From Nitrospirota bacterium (GTDB lineage: Bacteria; Nitrospirota; Leptospirillia; Leptospirillales; Leptospirillaceae): a stretch of 64,000 nucleotides of DNA. The position numbers were made by a program, and so were the translations under genes. Positions within the stretch are counted from its first letter, which is position 1; every line of letters starts with the position of its first letter. Under the pieces are notes generated by a model, which saw only the letters and a list, made by a program, of their open reading frames with translations, was not told the origin of the DNA and made no database searches. Shown in pieces: positions 16,223-24,664 of this stretch. Location: NCBI GenBank assembly GCA_021801345.1, contig JAJYYA010000024.1, positions 1-64,000 on the forward strand, read 5' to 3'.

Positions 16223-17812
16223 GTGTCAAAAATGAATGTTACTCCCATCAGTATTTCTATAAAACCTAAGACCCTGATCGAATCGAATATCGTCGTAGGT
16301 AAGGACGTCCTCGAACTCCTAGCAAATGCAATGTATCTTGATCCTCTGACGATCTATCGTGAATATGTTCAAAATGCCGCCGACTCCATTGATGAAGCTA
16401 GAATGGCCGGGCATTCAGTGAAAGACTCGAACATCATGATTCACCTGGACCATTCTAGCCGTACGGTACTTATTCGTGACAATGGTAAAAGCATTCCAAA
16501 TGATGAGTTTGTCAAACGCCTAACTGCCATCGGTGCGAGTCATAAGCGTGGCACTGACCTTCGTGGTTTTAGAGGCGTAGGCCGTCTATCTGGTCTTGGA
16601 TATTGCCAGGAGTTGATCTTTCGTGGCAAAGCCAAGGACGATTCGAGGGTCATTGAGGTTTCTTGGAATAGCCGTACCCTCAAGGAAAAACTAATGGAGG
16701 CTTCGTATCCCGGTGGTCTTAAAGACATTATCTCCGAAGTTGTTACTTATAATGACTTCCCCGCTACGGATAAGGGCGAGCAGTTCTTTGAAGTTGAGTT
16801 AAGGAAGGTCCAGCGTCTAAAGAACGACTTACTTATGAATGAGCAAGCGATTCGGTCCTATCTCTCACAGGTGGCTCCGGTACCCTTCAGTCCAGATTTT
16901 ACGTTTGGGGAAGAGATTCAGAAATTTTTAGCGGAACGGGGAATCCATCCAGTGATCCATGTCGAACTAAATGATGGAGCAGGTCAAATTTATCACCGTG
17001 CCCGAAACACTATTGAATTTAATCCTAAGGTCCATGATACGCTGAGAAAGATCGAATTCATCGAGATTTTCGGAGACGACGGTGAATTATCGGCCTTTGG
17101 GTGGGTTGCGGATCACTCATACTTGGGTGCGATTCCCAAAAGACTTGGGCTTGGAGGCATTCGGCTACGTTCGGGAAACATACAAGTAGGTGATGAATCT
17201 CTGCTAGCTCCGTTGTACCCGGAACAGCGTTTCGTTGCCTGGGCGATGGGCGATATTCATGTGTTATCAAAGAAGATCATCCCGAATGGCAGACGCGATG
17301 ATTTCGAACACAACGTTCACTACTCTTGGTTGCAATCGGAACTTTTAACCAAGACTAGTGAACTGGCACACCGAATACGTACACGCTCTCAGCAACGCCA
17401 ACATCTACGAAACGTCCAGATTCATTTTCAGTCCATAGATGACTGGTATCGTCTTGCACAGAAAGATGATACTCCATTACTCCTGAAAAAGGCCCTAATC
17501 GAACTAACTGATGAACAAGTTCAGAAGACTGCTAAGGAATTAAGAAAGCTTGCGGAGGGCAGCAATGAACACCAAATGGCCACGGAGCGGCTTAACCAGA
17601 AATCAATCGATATTCGTGCACTCAGCCATATGATCGAAGGCAGAGAACACTTGGGGGTCATAAATATCTCCAAAGTCACAGAAAAAGCGCTACTCAAGGC
17701 ACTGAAGGTGGTCCTGTCGAATGCCCGTTCAGCAAAGGTTGGGACGAAGACTGCCCTTGATATTGTCGAAGCGGTAACTCAGGGGGGGGAGGCAAATTAT
17801 TCTAATGATTGA
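16223..17812 (+). CDS. HSP90-like (GHKL) ATPase
   Basis: The 529-residue protein has the Bergerat ATP-binding fold near its N-terminus. YREYVQNAADSIDEAR holds Glu47, Asn51 and Asp54, IRDNGKSIP is the second motif, and GFRGVGRLSGLG (about residues 115-126) is the lid glycine motif. The middle and C-terminal parts, with long helices late in the protein, do not match HtpG, MutL or gyrase closely. GHKL ATPases act as chaperones or DNA clamps; stand-alone versions occur in several defence islands. GTG at 16223 or ATG at 16232 may start it. Its 3' end overlaps the convergent ParB-like gene by 11 bp. A chaperone or clamp role for the neighbouring enzymes is inference. Confidence 0.82.
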   Translation: MSKMNVTPISISIKPKTLIESNIVVGKDVLELLANAMYLDPLTIYREYVQNAADSIDEARMAGHSVKDSNIMIHLDHSSRTVLIRDNGKSIPNDEFVKRLTAIGASHKRGTDLRGFRGVGRLSGLGYCQELIFRGKAKDDSRVIEVSWNSRTLKEKLMEASYPGGLKDIISEVVTYNDFPATDKGEQFFEVELRKVQRLKNDLLMNEQAIRSYLSQVAPVPFSPDFTFGEEIQKFLAERGIHPVIHVELNDGAGQIYHRARNTIEFNPKVHDTLRKIEFIEIFGDDGELSAFGWVADHSYLGAIPKRLGLGGIRLRSGNIQVGDESLLAPLYPEQRFVAWAMGDIHVLSKKIIPNGRRDDFEHNVHYSWLQSELLTKTSELAHRIRTRSQQRQHLRNVQIHFQSIDDWYRLAQKDDTPLLLKKALIELTDEQVQKTAKELRKLAEGSNEHQMATERLNQKSIDIRALSHMIEGREHLGVINISKVTEKALLKALKVVLSNARSAKVGTKTALDIVEAVTQGGEANYSND

Positions 17813-18803
17813 ACCCGTTGATTTTCTTGGCTATATGCTTGATGCGGGATTCGATCTTGTTAATTAAGTATGAAAGATTCGATCGCTCCTCAGAGGAAAT
17901 ATTTGTAAGCTCGAGCTCAACATTTTCTTCAGCAAGGAAATCCTTGAACTCGGTGAGCCTTTTAGCATAGTAGTTGCCAGCTCCCCGGATATGAGCTTCC
18001 TGAAGTGCATCGTGAAACGACAGTTTGCCATTCATGAATTTCTTGAGAGTGTTTCCTCCGACCTTTACGATCTTCGATAGCCCATCGCGAATATCAACAG
18101 CACGTTCGATTTCTTCATTTTTGATCATTTCGGTAATTTTCTGATCAAAAATGGGGTAAAGCTCACGTGTGTGATTAAACCGACGACCTTTTAATAGTTC
18201 GTCGTAATAACTCCATCGTTCTGGATTGCGGTCATCGACATTCAGCATGAACTCGTAGACATGAATAAGATGCCTTATCTTTGCTGGTGTCAACCCGACT
18301 TCGTGGTGCAATTGTTTTTCATCGATACCATGGGTCTTGAAACGCCGGTAAAGATACCCGGCTTGTTCGAATGGTGACCAGTCCTTCTTTCCAACGATGT
18401 GGAATTCACCAAGTAATGAGAACACTTCGCTGTCGGAAATGGTGTCGGGAAGAATCCGTACCCGGATCATCTCCCATGTGCTAGCATCCCGCTGCGCGAG
18501 GAGACGATAGGCTGCCAGTCGACTGTTCCCTTCAAGAACGATATTTTTACGAATCAGTACTGGCTCAATTAGGCCACCGTTGTTCTTGATACTTGGGACA
18601 AGGGTTTCGCGAACATGCTCGGTTTTCGCCAACGCCTCGAAAATCTCTTCCTGAGTTGGCTCACCTCCCCCTTCATTCCAGACGATGGAGTAGATGCGAG
18701 GATTCTCAGGGTAGAAAAGGAGAGTGTGTTGTGGTAGAAAGCCTGTTTTGACCTTGATCTCTCGTTTACGCAGCGTGATGGTGTCTTCCGTGAAATCACT
18801 CAT
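17802..18803 (-). CDS. ParB-fold protein 1
   Basis: The protein has a ParB N-terminal-like domain: GLIEPVLIRKNIVLEGNSRL at residues 77-96, where EGNSR takes the place of the canonical GERR box. A helical section resembling the ParB HTH/KorB region (LHHEVGLTPAKIRHLIHVYE) and a coiled C-terminus follow. The ATG at 18803 overlaps the helicase stop by 8 bp and is preferred to an upstream in-frame start inside the helicase gene. ParB-fold proteins bind or hydrolyse nucleotides (CTP, ATP) and some have nuclease or kinase-like activity. It is the last gene of the long minus-strand operon. There is no ParA partner, so chromosome partition is unlikely. Confidence 0.75.
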   Translation of the reverse strand: MSDFTEDTITLRKREIKVKTGFLPQHTLLFYPENPRIYSIVWNEGGGEPTQEEIFEALAKTEHVRETLVPSIKNNGGLIEPVLIRKNIVLEGNSRLAAYRLLAQRDASTWEMIRVRILPDTISDSEVFSLLGEFHIVGKKDWSPFEQAGYLYRRFKTHGIDEKQLHHEVGLTPAKIRHLIHVYEFMLNVDDRNPERWSYYDELLKGRRFNHTRELYPIFDQKITEMIKNEEIERAVDIRDGLSKIVKVGGNTLKKFMNGKLSFHDALQEAHIRGAGNYYAKRLTEFKDFLAEENVELELTNISSEERSNLSYLINKIESRIKHIAKKINGFNH

Positions 18804-20286
18804 CAGTCCTGGCTCCTCCCAGAATCCTTTTAAGTATTTCGAAAAAACCCAATGTAGCTCGCTCTGAATAAGCCCGTGCGTCAATGTCTCCCTGTGTGAG
18901 CTGTGCCGCTAACCGTTTTTCTTCTAGCAGACAATCTACCCATTCGTCGACTGAATCAACCATGAGCATGTTGTATACGTAACATGTTTTTGTCTGTGAG
19001 ACCCGATGAATGCGGTCCTGTGCCTGCAAGTAATCGTCAAGACTGTACGTGCGATCATAGAAGATGACATGATTCGCTATGGTCAACGTCAAACCTTCCT
19101 TGGCAGCACCGGGTGTCGCGACGAGCACCTGGTCATCGGGATTCTCAAGGAACCATTTTACGACGGTATTGCGCCTTTCCATCGGCATCTTGCCATTGAG
19201 CGCGAGCGCACCAAATGATGACAGTTTATTAAACAGCCATAAGCAGTTGTCGTTGAAGGTTGTCCAGACAATTGCCTTCTCCCCTTGGCGCGTAATATCA
19301 GTGAGCAAGTGATAGAGGGGCTCGAATTTTCCGGGCTCCGCTGTATAACTTTCGTCCACCATGACAGGATTGGAAGCAATTTGTATGAGTCGAAGCAGGC
19401 GCTTTAATATTGACTCCTGATCTTCCTCGATCAGTTTTCCATCGCGAACAATCAGGGCACGAAGCTCTTCTCGCACCTGCCGGTACAACTCGAACTGTGC
19501 CAACTCCCAATCGCACTCGATACGTTGGAACTCCTTCGAGGGCAAGACAATTCGTCCACCGTCCTTGGTTTCCCGAATGGAGAAGCTTGATATTTTGCGA
19601 TTAATATCCTCCAACCGATGTTGGTAAGCCTCAAATTCTTGTTTGCTGTGTTGGATGCCCGTCGTCAAGTCTGTTTCACGCTTGAATTTATTAAAGTCCC
19701 TACCAAGCGATGCACCGTGGTCAAGGAAATAAACCTGAGCCCATATGTCGTAGGGACGGTTTGCGACCGGTGTTCCAGTCATGATTACCCGCTTAGTGAA
19801 CAGAGGGGATAGTTCGAAAAATGCCTGTGTAAGTTCGGCGTCAGGATTCTTGATCTTGGCAGACTCATCGATGATTACACCCACTCTCCTGGAGGATAGC
19901 CATGCCTTGAAGCGATTAATTTCTTTTTTGGCTGACTCAAAGTGACTAAGCACCAGGCGGGTAGGGGTTGTGAACACATAGTAGTTTTTGGTCGAATTTT
20001 CTGTGACGACGAGGGGGGTCAATTGGCTGTGTGATCGGAATTCGCGAATCCAGTTTGCGATCAACCCCTTCTTGGTGAAGACGAGTACGGTATCGACTTC
20101 CTTGTTCTGGAGCCAACGCAATATTACATCAATGGCAATCTTTGTTTTTCCCAAGCCCTGCTCATGAAAAATAGCCGAATAATCTCGGCAAGCAACAAAT
20201 TCAGTTGCTTCCTCCTGGTAAGGGAACGCCTTGTACTTTGCTTCAAGCACTGGCTCTGAGTGGAGTCGAAATCTGAATTCATTCAT
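18796..20286 (-). CDS. SNF2-type superfamily 2 helicase
   Basis: This is a 496-residue two-lobed helicase. Motif I is EQGLGKTK (GLGKT at residues 44-48), motif II is IIDESAKIKNP (DESA rather than DEAH), motif III is MTGTPVANRP, and the C-terminal lobe ends with QAQDRIHRVSQ (motif VI). These mark it as SNF2-like: DNA translocases that move along duplex DNA. There is no fused nuclease; a PD-(D/E)XK-like gene lies directly upstream with an 8-bp overlap. I chose the ATG at 20286 because it sits in the overlapping ATGAATGA. SNF2 helicases of this size are common restriction components of Dpd and related modification systems. Confidence 0.88.
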   Translation of the reverse strand: MNEFRFRLHSEPVLEAKYKAFPYQEEATEFVACRDYSAIFHEQGLGKTKIAIDVILRWLQNKEVDTVLVFTKKGLIANWIREFRSHSQLTPLVVTENSTKNYYVFTTPTRLVLSHFESAKKEINRFKAWLSSRRVGVIIDESAKIKNPDAELTQAFFELSPLFTKRVIMTGTPVANRPYDIWAQVYFLDHGASLGRDFNKFKRETDLTTGIQHSKQEFEAYQHRLEDINRKISSFSIRETKDGGRIVLPSKEFQRIECDWELAQFELYRQVREELRALIVRDGKLIEEDQESILKRLLRLIQIASNPVMVDESYTAEPGKFEPLYHLLTDITRQGEKAIVWTTFNDNCLWLFNKLSSFGALALNGKMPMERRNTVVKWFLENPDDQVLVATPGAAKEGLTLTIANHVIFYDRTYSLDDYLQAQDRIHRVSQTKTCYVYNMLMVDSVDEWVDCLLEEKRLAAQLTQGDIDARAYSERATLGFFEILKRILGGARTDE

Positions 20287-20719
20287 GCCAAAATCTCCTA
20301 ACACTCGATGAACCTAGCACGTAAGAGATCACGCAGATAGGAATGTTTTCGGAATTAGTTCTCCTCCGTATGAGTTTGCAGACACGGATCGCAGTGCCCG
20401 CAGACAACCATGGTACACCTATCCATAGTTCTCCCTCCGATTGTGTACGTAGGTAATCGAAGAAAGAAGTTAGCTGGTCAGTGGTATGCTGGTTGTCAAT
20501 ATCGTCAGTTGTTTTTGCTTCGCCAATGAGTGTACGGCCAGTCGAAAGGTCACGGGCAAAGACATCGGGGCGATTGGAGCCGATATATGGAGGCGGTTCT
20601 CTAGAGACTAAATCTTGAAGGTCGAAATAGACTACTGGTAACTTGTTCCAGCGAATATCATTGGCGATATCGTTGGCCAGTGCTCTGACAAGGAAGCGGT
20701 GATGCTCGCTCTCACTCAC
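20279..20719 (-). CDS. Small PD-(D/E)XK nuclease-like protein
   Basis: The 146-residue protein has RPDVFARDLSTGRTLIGEAK, which gives Asp52 and the E-x-K pair Glu67/Lys69 of the PD-(D/E)XK fold, then a helix with TTDQLTSFFDYLR. The size fits a minimal nuclease domain. It overlaps the helicase downstream and the ParB-fold gene upstream by 8 bp each, so the three are coupled. Cleavage of foreign or unmodified DNA after helicase loading is a reasonable inference, not shown. Confidence 0.68.
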   Translation of the reverse strand: MSESEHHRFLVRALANDIANDIRWNKLPVVYFDLQDLVSREPPPYIGSNRPDVFARDLSTGRTLIGEAKTTDDIDNQHTTDQLTSFFDYLRTQSEGELWIGVPWLSAGTAIRVCKLIRRRTNSENIPICVISYVLGSSSVRRFWHE

Positions 20720-21743
20720 TGTCGGTGATCAGGCCTATATCTCTGCAAAGATCATGTAGCTCCTCGTAGCAGTCGGAGAGTGCTTGGGAACGAGGGGAAT
20801 CATTGTCTTCTCTGAGGGCCTTCACATCAGGGTAGTTGAGACTTCTAATCTTACTGGCGAGAGCATTTGCTAATTGATCTATGGTTGCATCTTTAATTAC
20901 TGCGCTTGTGTTTGGTTGCTCAAGTACCTTCATGGCTTCACGAGCGTCATGAGATAAGAATTTTTTCTTGGCTTCAGGGTTGTTCAATATTCGCGGAAGC
21001 TGACGAACTGTATTCAATGGAGTGATTTTTGAATCATTAACCCATCTAGCAAAGTTATCCATTGTAAATCCTGCCTTCACAATGGATTCTTTGACCTTGG
21101 GCTTTTGTAATTCGACAAACGCGCTAAATCTAGTGTAATCGGGCTGATTCTGACCAACCAAAGGCATGTAGAAACGCTGCATATCCTTATAAGCTTCGAT
21201 ATACTCAACGATTTCTCGATTTCTGGCGGAGCCACCGCAGTAGTCAAGAATTTCGTTGATCGATAGCTTTTGTTCGGCGTATAGCGAGTGTAGGTATTTT
21301 GCTTTGGCATATGGACGCCATTGACGAGGGCCGACCAAGTGGGACTGTAGTCGGATTGCGTGTTCACCTTCTTCCTCAATGTCCGGGCGAACGATTGCTG
21401 GAATCGTATCCCATGATCCGGGGGCCTTTTCTTCCGCAAGTTGGCGATAAATCGATACGCGGGTATTCCCTTCAATTACCACATACTTGCCATCAGTGCG
21501 CGGTGTGACAACAATGGGGTTAATTAAGCCTTTATAGGCGCGGATTGATGCTTTGAGACTGGAAAAAGTTGTTGATGAGCCTTTTTCATCGTCATCAGGG
21601 GCAAATTGCCCTAATGCAAGCTCAATAAAGCTCTGTTGAGGTTCGCCCTCAATAGACTCTAAGGCTGGAGCAACACGTGGATTGCGTAGGTCAAGGATGA
21701 TTTTGTCGATTGGTAAATACTGAATCGCCAATTCATTCATCAT
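20712..21743 (-). CDS. ParB-fold protein 2
   Basis: The 343-residue protein contains GLINPIVVTPRTDGKYVVIE followed by GNTRVSIYRQL, with EGNTR at residues 91-95 in the position of the ParB nucleotide-binding box. The rest is helical. It resembles the first ParB-fold protein in plan but the two are clearly diverged. ATG at 21743 or the next codon starts it. It overlaps the nuclease gene by 8 bp. Paired ParB-fold proteins without ParA suggest they sense nucleotide or modification state; that is inference. Confidence 0.75.
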   Translation of the reverse strand: MMNELAIQYLPIDKIILDLRNPRVAPALESIEGEPQQSFIELALGQFAPDDDEKGSSTTFSSLKASIRAYKGLINPIVVTPRTDGKYVVIEGNTRVSIYRQLAEEKAPGSWDTIPAIVRPDIEEEGEHAIRLQSHLVGPRQWRPYAKAKYLHSLYAEQKLSINEILDYCGGSARNREIVEYIEAYKDMQRFYMPLVGQNQPDYTRFSAFVELQKPKVKESIVKAGFTMDNFARWVNDSKITPLNTVRQLPRILNNPEAKKKFLSHDAREAMKVLEQPNTSAVIKDATIDQLANALASKIRSLNYPDVKALREDNDSPRSQALSDCYEELHDLCRDIGLITDSE

Positions 21744-21850
21744 TTTCCCTTGATATAGATAGTGGCACTTTCAAGCCGATCTTTGATTTCAATTGATCCC
21801 ATGAAAGAATCGAGTCACATAATAATATTTGCCCTTTTTGCAGTTCATCA

Positions 21851-23008
21851 CTACGTCTCTAATTGAAGATCTTCAAGGTTCGGGGCTTCGCTAACAGAGT
21901 AGGTAAGCTTGTCCACGCCCAGCAAAGCTTTTGCCAGCTTAATGGCACCCGCGCCACTACTAGGAAAGTTATTTGAGGTGAGCGAGAAGTTGTTCAAGTT
22001 TATCTTTAGACGGGCGAATTGACCTTCAAAGAATTCTTGTCTTAGATCTTTGTGTTTGAACCCCTCTTCCAAGAGATGGCGAAACACAATAATTAGGGCT
22101 GTATATCCAACCGTCTTTCGAATCACGAAATTCCCTTCAGAATCTTCCCATTCCTCCTCAAAGGTTTTTGCGGCGGCAGAGAAATAATTTTTTACTATTT
22201 TCAGTATAAATTGATCATCGCCCTTCTTAAAATATTTGCGTAGTGGACACCGTGGGTCATCATTAAGTTCTTGTTTCCCTTCCTTCAATATCCGCGCATC
22301 TTCATTCGGCTCTTTGGAAATAAGCTCTTCCAGCCTAGCAGCAAAACTACCTTGTGAAAGCATAACATCCTGAAGATGATGAGGCTCCCTTCTCCCAAGC
22401 ATTTTTAATCGTTTATAGAATGGACTTTCAGGATCGCTATTTAGTGATTGTGCTATATAGTGACAGGTTTTCTGTGGGCTGCGTGAATCAGATAAACCAA
22501 ATAAGTCATAAATTAAGGATTTCGAAACAGGTGTTTGCGTGCTGTTTATGATCGAGAAGACGAATGCTTTCTCATCTAAAGAAAGATCAAACATAAGTAC
22601 AACAGGCAACTCGAAATATTCTATATTATTTAGAGATTGTTTAAGGCCCAACACACGGTGTTGTCCATCCAGAACATCGCCAATCATCCCATCGTCAGGT
22701 AGTTCAAAACTGGTTAACGACGGATTACAGTTGGAATCTTCACTTTGAAGATTGACCCTCCTTTCAGGGGCAATTTTGCTATCCAGCGCAATTATTATAG
22801 GTGTGGGAAAAACAGCCTGAGGGTCGCCGGTAAAATCAGCAATCTTTTGTACGCGCTCACCACTGAACATACGCTGAATCTCTTCACTGTGCTCAAAGTC
22901 AGAAGTTCGTGGACGATTGTTTACTCTTCCAACCAAAACGCGCGCAGGAAGTGATGAGATATAGAACTCACCAAGCGGCTGCTGAACCCGAAAAGCCAAT
23001 ACCCTCAT
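21851..23008 (-). CDS. DGQHR-domain (DndB-like) protein 2
   Basis: The 385-residue protein has a perfect family motif, DVLDGQHRVLGLKQS (DGQHR at residues 114-118). FVFSIINSTQTPVSKSLIYD follows, which is also characteristic. Length fits the DndB/DGQHR families. In phosphorothioation systems DndB acts as a regulator and may bind DNA or NAD-like nucleotides; here the modification enzymes DndACDE are absent. It lies 107 bp upstream of the ParB-fold gene and 16 bp downstream of the membrane protein gene in the same operon. Confidence 0.85.
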   Translation of the reverse strand: MRVLAFRVQQPLGEFYISSLPARVLVGRVNNRPRTSDFEHSEEIQRMFSGERVQKIADFTGDPQAVFPTPIIIALDSKIAPERRVNLQSEDSNCNPSLTSFELPDDGMIGDVLDGQHRVLGLKQSLNNIEYFELPVVLMFDLSLDEKAFVFSIINSTQTPVSKSLIYDLFGLSDSRSPQKTCHYIAQSLNSDPESPFYKRLKMLGRREPHHLQDVMLSQGSFAARLEELISKEPNEDARILKEGKQELNDDPRCPLRKYFKKGDDQFILKIVKNYFSAAAKTFEEEWEDSEGNFVIRKTVGYTALIIVFRHLLEEGFKHKDLRQEFFEGQFARLKINLNNFSLTSNNFPSSGAGAIKLAKALLGVDKLTYSVSEAPNLEDLQLET

Positions 23009-23024
23009 TTCTCACTTATCCTTA

Positions 23025-23624
23025 TTAGACCTTCTCGCCAAATGAAGTTTCATTCTGAGTCTTTGCTTTTTCATTAAGGTCCCGTACTTCCTTGTTTACA
23101 TCATCAGCAAAGTGCTGTGGTATCAATGGTATCCTATAGAGGGTATATAAATGCAACGCAATCATCATGCTCAGCACCCATAATAAAATTTCCAACGAAT
23201 AATTGGTATTCACCTTCTGAGAAGCCGGTTCTGAGAGGAGTGGTCCGGCCAATGTAGCTTGAAAGATTACAAAAATACCTGCGACAATGCTCCAAAAGAG
23301 CTTTTGTTCAAAAAGATCAAGCTTTTCTTTAGAATAAAATGCATCGATAATTTCTGATATGATTAGACCCACGCTTGATACGACTATAGATATTGAATAA
23401 GTGTACATGGTGGCGGATGCAAGGTTCTGAGTTAAAACGTCATGGAACTTTTCGCCGTTTTGCAAAGTTAGAAGAAATGAAACCCATACGCCCAATTGTC
23501 CAACAATTAAACTAACCGCTATAAAGAGAAGAAGGGAGGTTTTGTCCTGCCGACAAGCCTCCATATAGAGAGAGTATGTATTTTGAATAAATATTTTTAT
23601 ATGCGCCAACCTGTTTCCTTTCAA
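23025..23624 (-). CDS. Four-helix membrane protein
   Basis: Four hydrophobic segments are visible in 199 residues: LLLFIAVSLIVGQLGVWVSF, TYSISIVVSSVGLIISEII, LFWSIVAGIFVIFQATLAGP and LEILLWVLSMMIALHLYTLY. A charged tail follows. I do not recognise the family. A transmembrane component in an otherwise DNA-directed operon is reminiscent of abortive-infection effectors that damage the membrane, but there is no motif that proves this. Confidence 0.6.
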   Translation of the reverse strand: MKGNRLAHIKIFIQNTYSLYMEACRQDKTSLLLFIAVSLIVGQLGVWVSFLLTLQNGEKFHDVLTQNLASATMYTYSISIVVSSVGLIISEIIDAFYSKEKLDLFEQKLFWSIVAGIFVIFQATLAGPLLSEPASQKVNTNYSLEILLWVLSMMIALHLYTLYRIPLIPQHFADDVNKEVRDLNEKAKTQNETSFGEKV

Positions 23625-23630
23625 TTTTTC

Positions 23631-24185
23631 TCACTCCGGAAACGAAATCCCCAAGTTTTTCAAGCGAAACTCTACCATTTGCGCACTCACCTTGTACTCT
23701 TTTGAGATCCTCCCAACGATTTTCTTCCAATCCAGTATTTTTTTCTTTCCAATTACTTGAAGGGACTTCTCTACAAAATCTTTTGGCATCAATAGTTCAG
23801 CCGCGAATCCATTAGCTTCGATCTCCTCTTTGTCGATAGCTAAGGCGGACTTAGAATCCCTGTAACGAATTATGGGGGAGTCGACATACATTTTTCCCTC
23901 ATGGCACAAAAGATGGCCAATCTCATGGGCAATTGTGAAACGTTGGCGGTGAATGTGATTCGTCGAGTTCACCCCGATGACTGGTTGCCCCTCATCCCGA
24001 TAAAGCATTCCATAAACCTCTTCCTCCCCTTCGCGGGAAGGCTCGTAAACGAGTCTTGCTCCCAACGAATCCGCGATTCTTTCCACTGGTACCGGAGCTG
24101 ATTTCACCCCGTTTTTTTCGAGAAGATCTCTGACCATTGATTCAATATTAGGCATTTCTTTCAAGCTCTCCTGCTGATCATCCAT
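23631..24185 (-). CDS. ImmA/IrrE-family zinc metallopeptidase
   Basis: The 184-residue protein has the motif RFTIAHEIGHLLCHEG with His87, Glu88 and His91 forming HExxH, and the later Glu in the EIEANGFAAELLMP segment as the third ligand. ImmA/IrrE peptidases cut XRE-type repressors to release genes of mobile elements or stress responses. The XRE gene lies immediately upstream with a 1-bp gap, the classic ImmR-ImmA arrangement. It is thus likely to control this operon and perhaps the divergent transposition genes. Confidence 0.87.
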   Translation of the reverse strand: MDDQQESLKEMPNIESMVRDLLEKNGVKSAPVPVERIADSLGARLVYEPSREGEEEVYGMLYRDEGQPVIGVNSTNHIHRQRFTIAHEIGHLLCHEGKMYVDSPIIRYRDSKSALAIDKEEIEANGFAAELLMPKDFVEKSLQVIGKKKILDWKKIVGRISKEYKVSAQMVEFRLKNLGISFPE

Positions 24186-24186
24186 T

Positions 24187-24507
24187 TCAGTTTTTTGGAT
24201 TTTTAGAAGGTCTTCGTATAACTCTTTCCGCCCATCCTCCCTTTTTTGAGGGGTTCTCCGTAATCTCCCTGGCGTCGCTCAGGCTTGTCTCGATAGGAGG
24301 GAGAAGAGAATTCAAGTCACACTTTAAGGCTAAAGCGATCCGGTAGAGAAGAGGAAGAGAGATACTTTGGCGCCCGGCCTCAAGATTGGCGATCGTTGTT
24401 CGGACGACACCAACCCTGTCGCCGAGTTCTACTTGGGTGATCTCGGACCTCTTCCGTTCTTCGGCGAGCTTTTTTCCAAAGGCAATGTTGACGGGATTGG
24501 GTTTCAT
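24187..24507 (-). CDS. XRE-family transcriptional regulator
   Basis: The 106-residue protein is a Cro/C1-type helix-turn-helix: FGKKLAEERKRSEITQVELG followed by DRVGVVRTTIANLEAGRQSI. It has a short tail that would be the cleavable part for the ImmA-like peptidase encoded next. It reads away from tnsAB across a 157-bp gap that contains several palindromes, the likely operators. Autorepression and repression of the divergent promoter are inferred. Confidence 0.85.
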   Translation of the reverse strand: MKPNPVNIAFGKKLAEERKRSEITQVELGDRVGVVRTTIANLEAGRQSISLPLLYRIALALKCDLNSLLPPIETSLSDAREITENPSKKGGWAERVIRRPSKNPKN

Positions 24508-24567
24508 GTTCGAATTCTAGGCTAAATGCAGAAAAGCGTCAATGAAAAAAACGACAAAGTCTTGAAA

Positions 24568-24637
24568 GTCATTTTAAATGACGGTATGATCGATTGCTGA
24601 AAGTCATCTGTGATGACATTATAATTTGTAATGTCAT
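24568..24637. promoter_or_regulatory. Cluster of palindromic operator-like sites between xre and tnsAB
   Basis: Three palindromes share the half-site GTCAT. They are GTCATTTTAAATGAC (24568-24582), GTCATCTGTGATGAC (24603-24617), and nine-base arms ATGACATTA / TAATGTCAT separated by seven bases (24613-24637), which overlap the second. They lie in the divergent promoter region and fit an XRE dimer bound at several sites. They could instead be TnsB-binding sites, but no terminal TGT or insertion junction is visible here. Confidence 0.6.
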
Positions 24638-24664
24638 TTTCTGTAACCTATAGAGGACGGGGTA

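Noticed and set aside
13583-24507. A Dnd phosphorothioation or Dpd deazaguanine system
   Set aside because: DGQHR proteins and a SNF2 helicase are shared features, but the cysteine desulfurase, PAPS-reductase-like, DndD/E and TGT-type enzymes are all missing.
24508-24664. Palindrome-rich gap as the left end of the Tn7-like transposon
   Set aside because: GTCAT repeats recall the ends of some Tn7 relatives, but there is no terminal TGT or junction, the XRE start codon abuts the gap, and the symmetry fits operators better.
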